The translations under genes and the position numbers were made by a program. This document shows positions 57,307 through 64,000 of a DNA stretch of 64,000 bases, one piece after another. The notes below the pieces were generated by a model, which ran no database searches, was not told the DNA's origin, and worked only from the letters and a program-made list of their open reading frames with translations. The stretch is taken from positions 394,780 to 458,779 of the forward strand of contig JAGFBZ010000912.1 of NCBI GenBank assembly GCA_018398805.1. Reading direction: 5' to 3'. Positions within the stretch are counted from its first letter, which is position 1, and each line of letters opens with the position of its first letter. This DNA comes from Hirundichthys speculiger (taxonomy: Eukaryota > Chordata > Actinopteri > Beloniformes > Exocoetidae).

Positions 57307-58002
57307 AACACACCGCTAATGGCGCACCGGAAACCACAGTTATGATGATGATGATGAAGAGGAAGAGTATCAAAAGTGGAGCCTAAATTTTGATGAGCCT
57401 GTTGGTTATTGTGGAAACGATCTGACAAATTCTGAGCCCATTGATTCCATCCCTTTTCCAAATGATGAATTCTGGAGCTTCATCACCAATGAAACAGATA
57501 TGGCCACCAGCTCTTTGAAAGGGAAATATTGAAACCATACTCCAGATTTCATGACTTTATAGTGTGATTGTCTCTTAAATGAAAGCTTTCATTGTGCATG
57601 GGGCTTGAGGAAAAATCTCAAATTGAGGACTACTGGGCAGGTTTGGGCAGGTGATGTCACAATAATCAAATTAGATGAAAAATCTACTTCCATTCTATTC
57701 CAAATTACTGAAGATATTTCTCATTTACAGTGTGCCTTTATCTCAAACCACCTTAAAGTTATAGCCTTTTGAAACCTTGATATCAAAACTGAACATTTTC
57801 CAATACGGCCGCCACCTTGTGACGTCATAATATGCAAGTTATATGAATAATTTCACTCCAATCACACTTTGAGTTATACTTAACAATTTTCCCGTTGAAA
57901 GTATACCTTTTATCTCAAACTGCTTTCAAGTTATAGCTTTTTCAAATCTTGATATCAAAAATGTATATTTTCTTGAAAAAACTCCGGCGCCTAAAGGGTT
58001 AA
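57307..58002 (+). pseudogene. Possible piggyBac-type relic
   Basis: The + strand begins with an acidic run, then PIDSIPFPNDEFWSFITNET, resembling the conserved start of piggyBac transposases (PIDYFxxFFDDEFWxxIVxET). The right end reads GGCGCCTAAAGGGTTAA, that is TTAA plus CCCTTTAGG in reverse, fitting the TTAA target and CCC start of piggyBac termini. The middle is non-coding and has a diverged direct repeat (about 57720-57780 and 57895-57960). Confidence 0.4.
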
Positions 58003-58708
58003 TAGACCTTTCGGTAAGCGCCGATCCCCTCCTGCTCCTCCCTCGTTACTGTTGCTAGGTAGGGCACTCGAGCTGCTCCTGTGAAGGACAATACACACAA
58101 TAAAACACACAAAACCACATATGCAATCGGATTGTTCATTATAAATCCCTATGTGAGGGGCCGGCCACCAATCAACACACTCACCCGCCGGCTTATCTAG
58201 CTTTAAAACTGTAAAGTTGCAGGCCTGAGCGAAGCTTGTGAGCGATGAGACCCAAAACTTAATGACCGCCTCACTCTCTGAGCCAATAAACAAAACGAAG
58301 CAGTACCTGGTTTAGTTGTTCAGTGCATTCAGACTCTGGTCCCAGGTCAGGTGAAGAGGGAAAGACCAAACAATGTCCTAAGATGGCGACGCAATCATCC
58401 TTCTGCTGGTCCAGAGTTTAACTCCAATGAGCAATGTCCGGGCAATCCAAATCCCATGGCAAAAAAATATATATATAATCCAAAGACATTCTTCAGGCAG
58501 TCTATTAACACTGCAGTTATGACTAGTCTTTACAACCAGACCGGAATGATGAAGAACCAGTCCCCCAGTAAGCTGAGCAAGCTAAACTAGGCTTTCCGGG
58601 TAGAATCCACTTATGCTAACGGCTCAGTGCTAAACCGCCTCAAAGTAAAAAAAAAAAAAAAAAAAAAAGAAGAAGAAAAAAAAAAAACATAATATATAAT
58701 ATATATAT
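58003..58708. other. Non-coding with poly-A and (AAG) tracts
   Basis: A-rich simple sequence at about 58648-58688, then an AT microsatellite. Nothing else recognised. Confidence 0.4.
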
Positions 58709-59964
58709 TAGGGCTGTCAATTCTCAAATAATTAATAGATTAATCGCATGACTGTCATAGTTAATCACGATTAATCGCAAATTAATCGCATATTTTATCT
58801 GTTCTAAATCTACCTATACAGATCTTTTTCAAGATGTATACTCTTATTAATACGAGTCCTGACTAAACCAGGAAATAACCATATTAGTCCAGTCCTGAGG
58901 TCTCTGGCTTCCTGTCACTCAGAGAATAGACTTTAAAACAGCTCTACTGTGTGTTCAAGTCTCTTCATGGCCCCAAAAGTCCATCTCTGACATGTTAGAT
59001 CCATAGAACCAACCTGGACTCTGAGAACCTCAGGTAGTGGTCTCCTGCTGGTGTCCAGAGTCAGGACTAAACAAAGTGAAGCTGCATTTCAGTTTTATGC
59101 TCCTAAAATCTGGACCAGTCTTCCAGCAGATGTGAGACAGACCTGAACTCTGACAATGTTCAGATCCAGACTGAAAACAGTTCTGTTTAGATGTGAAGAT
59201 GACTGGAAGGATTTTATCTGCACTCTTCAGTTTAAATTTAATTAATTAATTTTTCATTAATTCATTTTTATTTATTATTGATTATTTTTTATGCTTGTAT
59301 GGAATGATTCTATTTGCCTTCTGTGATGCATCTAAAGCACTTTGAATTGAATGCAAATAAAGTTGCAAATAAAGTTGCTCCTAATATGAGAGTACACAAA
59401 TGCTTCCTTATGCAAACAAATGCATGTTTATTTATTGCTACAATGCCAAACCATTATATATTATATATATACTCAATATTTTATCTATGTTCTTCATACA
59501 AAATATTTCCGTTGTTTGCTTCAAACGGGGGGGGCTCTCTGCATCAGCGCTCTCATTAGCCGACAAGTGACCGGACTCCGGTGGTAACTAATTCACATCG
59601 ACAGCAAACACAAACAACATTTATCTTGTGGAGTTAGCCATCAGGCAAGGTTTTGAAGCTGAACTTCTCATTCAAAATAGTATCTTTTGTATCCATTTAT
59701 TATCCAACTACTGCTAACGGAGTTTGTTTACGTCTGTCTGTCTGCGGCATGGACATCGACGCCGAGTGATGACTTCCTGTTTTGACAGGACTACGGAGAC
59801 TACAGGCTACAACTTACGGCGGGCCCGAGGCTCATTAAACCTACTCTCCTCTCTACTATTGTACACGGCCAACGTGTCGTTAACAGACGCGATTAAAAAA
59901 AATTAGTTGCGTTAAAATTATTTTGCGTTAATCACGCGTTAACGCGTTAACTTTGACAGCCCTA
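58709..59964. mobile_element. hAT element in an (AT)n target
   Basis: 1256 bp, TAGGGCTGTCAATTCTCAA to the inverted AACTTTGACAGCCCTA. Sub-termini hold TTAATCGCA and GTTAACGCGTTAAC words. It is flanked by TATATATA on both sides, consistent with an 8-bp duplication but ambiguous in simple sequence. It includes an older interspersed repeat (about 58900-59370). No transposase. Confidence 0.82.
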
Positions 59965-60004
59965 TATATATATAATATATAGATATATATATATATATAT
60001 ATAA

Positions 60005-60161
60005 TATATATGAAATTGCAGGCTAAACTTCGACCTAAATTGTCCATAGATCACCCAAAACAATTAAAAAAACGACTATTGAGGACAGAAAAACCGAAAA
60101 CAAAAAAAAAAAAATTAGCGTAAAATTATTTTGCGTTAATCCGCGTTACTTTGACAGCATA

Positions 60162-60205
<44 letters not shown>

Positions 60206-60275
60206 GCAGGCTAAACTTCGACCTGAAATTGTCCATAGATCACCCAAAACACATTAAACAAGTTAACGACTATTG
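60005..60275. repeat. Imperfect tandem duplication of hAT end plus flank
   Basis: The words GCAGGCTAAACTTCGACC and TTGTCCATAGATCACCCAAA occur at 60020-60058 and again at 60207-60250. Between them a second, shortened copy of the hAT right end (60104-60158) and another (TA)n tract are inserted. Differences are mostly small deletions. Confidence 0.8.
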
Positions 60276-60461
60276 AGTGACACCCAACAACCCGACTCCA
60301 GAACAAGCGGGAGCTAATGGCTGGATGGATGTTAACGATCAGCTTCGTGCGTTTGCATGCGAGGGCGTTCCCGCGATGATTGTGTGCGCGCATGTGTGCG
60401 AGCGTTGCGCGCGGGGATCACGTGCTTCAATCCTTGACAACGTGATTCGAATCCTTTATGA

Positions 60462-61246
60462 CACATGTGTCAATTACAAGGCCCGCGGGCCAAATGTGGC
60501 CCGCCACATCATTTTATGTGGCCCTCGAGCAATTGTGCATTATTGTCTTAAATTTTAAACTGATATTTTAAGACTTAAAATAAGCTTACGCTGCTTTAAA
60601 GCACATATTGACGATAAACTACATCTCCCATAAAGCATTTCATTTTTACCCACAACGATAACAGTATCCTGGGGCGCCGAAAAGGGGGGATAAAGGATAC
60701 GGATTATAGGGGCCCATGATTGAGGGGGCCCAGAGAAGCCCCTAATGATTCAAAAATAGCACAATTTTCGCCGCTTGTTGGGGGGCCCGGTATATTCTTT
60801 TCATGGGGCCCAAAATCCCTAGCGGCACCCCTGACAGTATCTCACCATGAGCAAGAACTCAAGACAATTTTCAGAAATGATGGATTTGAGAAAAACCTCT
60901 ACAAACTAGTCCCAACATGTCAAAGAAAAGAAAATTTGATGCACAAAGAAGACAGTTTCATCAACAACGGGAAAACGAATACAAGTTTGCATCTCAAGGT
61001 GAAAAAAACTGTATGTCTTTTGTGTTATGAGACGGTGTCAGTCGTGAGAGAGTTTAATCTATGTTGGAATTTTGACAGAAAACATGGAAATAAATACAGA
61101 ATCCGTTATTTAACAATATAATAAGGTGTAGTTTAATATATTTAGATTTTCATTGCATTTTGTTACATTCATGCTGTCAGTCTGGCCCTTCAAGGGCAAC
61201 AATGATGCTGATGTGGCCCTCAGTGAAAATGATTCTGACACCCCTG
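60462..61246. mobile_element. hAT element carrying a nested MITE
   Basis: Starts CACATGTGTCAATTAC and ends TTCTGACACCCCTG, whose inverse is the common CAGGGGTGTCAGAAT terminus. It has a perfect 8-bp duplication CTTTATGA at 60454-60461 and 61247-61254. GTGGCCC words lie near both ends. A 165-bp MITE is inserted at 60669-60833. Confidence 0.9.
60669..60833. mobile_element. Short hAT-type MITE, copy 2 (nested)
   Basis: Very similar to 3133-3309: CTGGGGCGCCGAAAAGG at the start, GGATACGGATTATAGGGGCC inside, GCGGCACCCCTG at the end. Perfect 8-bp duplication ACAGTATC at 60661-60668 and 60834-60841. Confidence 0.92.
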
Positions 61247-61284
61247 CTTTATGACATCACTGGAAGAAAACCATACATATATAT

Positions 61285-61854
61285 ATGCTTGAGGCAGAAA
61301 AAAAAAATCTCATTTTTCAAGAGACACTTAACAGTTTGAAGCATATAAACTTTCAGATCTACAGAAGAAAACCAAAAGAGAAGAAAATGAATCAACAAAC
61401 AAGAATATTTTGTCTTATTACTGAGGAAGATTTAATTCCCATCGTAAAAATATATTTAGCCAGATTCACCCCGGCACAGTGGGCCATGATCGCAGTACCA
61501 GAATTGGACCAGGACATTCAAGACACCCTGGCTGAGATGATCGGTGAAATAATCCAGACTGTGACCTCGGATGTTCTGAGAGTCGTTCTCCCGATGGTTC
61601 AGCAACGTATTGCTGCTGCTTTACCGTTAGATCACGTCATACCTCATCTGGGAGACTCGCTGTCCAAAAGCTTGTCTTCAGCTCTGAATATTCCACAGGA
61701 CGATCATGAGGTTGTTGAGGAGTTGACAGAAATGGTACAGGCAGAAATAGAAGACCAGGTCAACTCTAAACTGACTGCAGCTACGGAAACCAAAAACCTC
61801 CCATCTAAGGCTGTGACCGGTTTTGTCAAGAACATAAAGCGTCTTGGTGTCATG
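61285..61854 (+). CDS. Exon A of the unrecognised right-edge gene
   Basis: 190 codons to the donor. The ATG at 61387 is preferred because the residues before it are a Lys-rich tract with no pattern, next to a hAT insertion that ends at 61254. It contains QVNSKLTAATETK and an amphipathic run around LPMVQQRIAAALPLDHV. Confidence 0.55.
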
Positions 61855-63449
61855 GTGAGTCATGCTGCTAGATGTCTTAGACAATGCTTAGTTAAAGCCA
61901 AAGTCAGTTGTTTTATTATGCCTTATTCGTCCGTCGACACGCCGCTGTTAGTTGATCGTGTTTCTTACATCCTCCTCAAAAGGCACAGGGAGCACTGTTC
62001 AAGTCACTCTGGTATGCAGATTTTCCCAAGTGTCCCCCCCGCTCTAGAAAAGAAGCAAAGATAGCAGCCACCAGAATTGTCAGTATCCTGGAAGAAAACC
62101 TGCCAGAAACCAGAAAAATCTCCCCCACAGCTCATTTTGACTACAGCTTAATTGTTGGCGAGTTTAAAAACTTTTTCCGCCAAGCCCCCAAGCCGTTAAA
62201 AAAGGAGTACTTTTTAGAATTTTCCAAAAATCAATTTGAAATGATGATTTCAGATTTGAGGGGTCTAATTTGAAACTAAAGGCCAAAAATTTTGCATCAA
62301 ACATGATTTAATTTGTCCGAACCGTGACTACCTTTGTCCAGGATGTGTCCCTGAAAGTCACGAGCCGGACGCATCACGGCGCAAAAGCCCAGAGGTCCAT
62401 TTGACAAAGAAGGAGATTCCTCCGCTTACTTTTGACACAGTTAAATCAGATGTTGAGAGCTTCTTCAAAACATTTAAAGTGTCAGGTAAATCTGGAGAGG
62501 ATGTCAGCCTCGAGAGCATCACTTGCTCCAGTCAAGTCCAGATGCTTTTAAAAAAGCTGACTCTTAAACTTTACAGCCACTGCATGCCTGAGTACACATA
62601 TGAGCCCCCCTCCTGTCTGATCAGGAAATGTCTAACAGACTTTGTTATCTGCGCTATCAGAAGAGTGCTGGATAAAGGTCACGTTGACTCTACTCCTATG
62701 GAGACCTACGCCATCATAGAGGATGCTGTGAGAGAGTTCTTGCAGCAAATTCTGGTGTGGTTGCTACAGCTACGTCAACCAGACATCAGCGTGTGCGTGA
62801 AGGTAGCTATGAAGGAGGTGGTTGACCTTATCAGAGAAGATGCAATTATTCCAATCACATCCTTCAGGGTCCGAAGGATGTCAGAGCCTGGATCACAAAC
62901 CTCAAGATGATGTTGAGTGTCTCTGCAGACCAAACCGATGAAGGTGATAATGCTGATAGTGAATTCAAACATCCAAATACTGCAGATGAGGAATTTACTG
63001 ATGGCATTGACACCTCAAAGGATGTCCCACTGCAAGGAGACATGCTTTCATCTTCCACCTGGTATAGTGAGAATCTGACAATTGAAGAAGACTCTAAAGC
63101 GGAATTGGCTGACGATGAATTCACCCCACTGCAAAGAAAGTATATTTTCCATCCCCAGACATACAGAGAGGTTGACATGTGAAGAAAATCTGAAGCCAAA
63201 ATGTCAGATACCTCTTCTGAATCAGAAAATTTGTCTGAGGGACTCGTCAGCTCAAAGGATACCCAACTGTCCGAGGAAATTCCATCATCCTCCCCCAAAT
63301 ATATTAAGAATTCAGATCTTAAGGTGGAGGCGGCAGATATCTCATCATCACAAGCTCAGGGACTGGCTTCCAGCCTCGTCTTAGCTCTGATTCAAAACCT
63401 TGTATCCAAATGTAGAAAACAAAAGAGACCCCCCTTAAGCGAGAAATAA
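61285..63449 (+). CDS. Unrecognised multi-exon gene or recent gene relic
   Basis: I do not recognise the family and assign no function. Likely exon A runs from 61387 (or the ATG at 61285) to 61854. It is helical, with a LITEEDLIPIVKIYL start, many Leu/Val/Ile and acidic residues, and no signal peptide, and it ends at a perfect GTGAGT donor in phase 0. Exon B starts after the acceptor at 61988 and runs to a TGA at about 62272 (FDYSLIVGEFKNFF, LKKEYFLEF). Exon C starts after tttgtccag at 62342 (CVPESHEPDASRRKSPEV, LTFDTVKSDVESFFKTF). A further frame starts after ccttcag at 62868 (GPKDVRAWITNLKMML) and holds acidic Ser-rich repeats. Exons B and C share an FDxxxxxxExFF motif, suggesting a repeated module. 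Exon B lacks a good donor, and a TGA at 63180 interrupts the last part. AATAAA at 63445-63450 overlaps the final stop. It may be a multicopy fish gene or its decayed copy. Confidence 0.6.
61989..62272 (+). CDS. Exon B of the unrecognised right-edge gene
   Basis: Opens GALFKSLWYADFPKCPPRSR in phase with exon A, after a 134-bp intron (61855-61988). An alternative acceptor six bases upstream also keeps phase. It ends in TGA unless a weak donor (GTCTAA near 62264) is used. Confidence 0.55.
62342..62910 (+). CDS. Exon C of the unrecognised right-edge gene
   Basis: Long open frame with Cys residues (ITCSS, SHCMPEYTYEPPSC, FVICAIRR) and a helix-rich end (AVREFLQQILVWLLQLRQPD). It either reads on to TGA at 62908 or splices at AAG|GTAGCT (62803) to 62868. 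That 65-bp intron would be in phase but very short. Confidence 0.55.
62868..63449 (+). CDS. Last exon(s) of the unrecognised right-edge gene, with in-frame TGA
   Basis: One frame runs from 62868 to the stop at 63449 except for a TGA at 63180-63182. Both sides have similar acidic Ser-rich repeats: DTSKDVPLQGDMLSSS before and VSSKDTQLSEEIPSSS after. The end is basic (CRKQKRPPLSEK). Unspliced premature stop, stop readthrough or a hidden intron are all possible. Confidence 0.5.
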
Positions 63450-63450
63450 A

Positions 63451-64000
63451 AAGCACTTTAATCGTAGCTGTTATCGTTCTGCCTGAAATGGACATCGAGA
63501 GCCCTGAGCGCCTCTCAATGGAACAAAACATGAAGATTCTGGTAAAATTTTAGTTAGAGAAATTGAATCGCTAAGTTTGGCTCCGTAGAGAAAATCTGCA
63601 GGCTGCCAATTTCAGATGATTCGTGGTTCCCTGTTCTGAAATAAAACTCAGATCAAAAAAACGACCACAAAAGAACTTCTTTTGCTGTTTTTTCTCGTCA
63701 GTGAGTAAACGTTGTGAAGCACTAATGCCGTGCTTGTTTAGAAGAGGTTAACGTTCCATTTTCCCCTGCCCAGCTTCTTTCAGCAACTAAAACCTAATAA
63801 TTAACTAATGAGAGATAGTTACCTAATGTAGTATTAATTAGTTTCCATGTTTGGGTTTTCTCCAAGTGCCTCTGTTTTTTTCCCAGTCAAAAAAAAAAAA
63901 AAGAAAAAAAGAAAAGAAGAACAAACATTCACCTCAGGCTACTTAACAACATTTAGTTGTATACCAAGTAAAGTAATGCAGCCTCAAGGGGGCATAAGTC
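63451..64000. other. Downstream non-coding sequence
   Basis: 3' flank of the right-edge gene. It has an A-rich tract at about 63889-63920. Nothing else recognised. Confidence 0.4.

Overview
This window is nuclear DNA of a teleost fish, probably a percomorph. No species can be named from the sequence. The evidence is GT-AG split genes with short introns, proteins that align along their length with vertebrate families, and many typical fish repeats: hAT-type non-autonomous elements, Tc1 elements, an RTE-type LINE, tRNA-derived SINEs, and Harbinger, piggyBac and retrovirus remnants.

Four conserved genes can be read exon by exon. (1) The last coding exon of synaptogyrin-3 (syngr3, + strand, 3797-4006), with its 3' UTR downstream. 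(2) znf598 on the minus strand (12 coding exons, 25315 down to 10781), the E3 ubiquitin ligase that senses collided ribosomes. It meets syngr3 tail to tail. (3) slc25a17/PMP34 on the minus strand (9 exons, 33451 down to 28560, 314 residues), a peroxisomal carrier whose frame is intact. (4) rpusd1 on the minus strand (5 exons, 37963 down to 36173, 303 residues), a RluA-type pseudouridine synthase whose frame is also intact. These are independent housekeeping or neuronal genes, not an operon. Two more loci are less certain: a 64-codon single-pass membrane microprotein candidate (45095-45289, +), and an unrecognised multi-exon gene or gene relic at the right edge (about 61387-63449, +).

The rest is mostly repeats. 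From 1 to 3.7 kb there is a hAT element, a SINE, a Harbinger relic, a 177-bp MITE and a Tc1 end. From 11 to 25 kb the znf598 introns carry a large hAT with an embedded foldback MITE, two hAT elements nested one in the other, and two Tc1 relics in opposite orientation. From 38 to 43.5 kb there are a Tc1 copy, a probable solo LTR and two SINEs. From 45.8 to 48.9 kb a transposon end borders a 52-bp minisatellite of about 30 units, followed by another hAT. From 49 to 61.3 kb hAT elements dominate, one splitting an old retroviral integrase and one carrying a GC-rich foreign insert.

The most notable observations are these. The znf598 frame is interrupted three times while its neighbours are clean. 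Many repeats have target-site duplications readable base by base. A 165-177-bp MITE occurs twice with perfect 8-bp duplications. There are also the unrecognised right-edge gene, the small membrane ORF and the chimeric hAT. No rRNA, tRNA gene or CRISPR array was seen.
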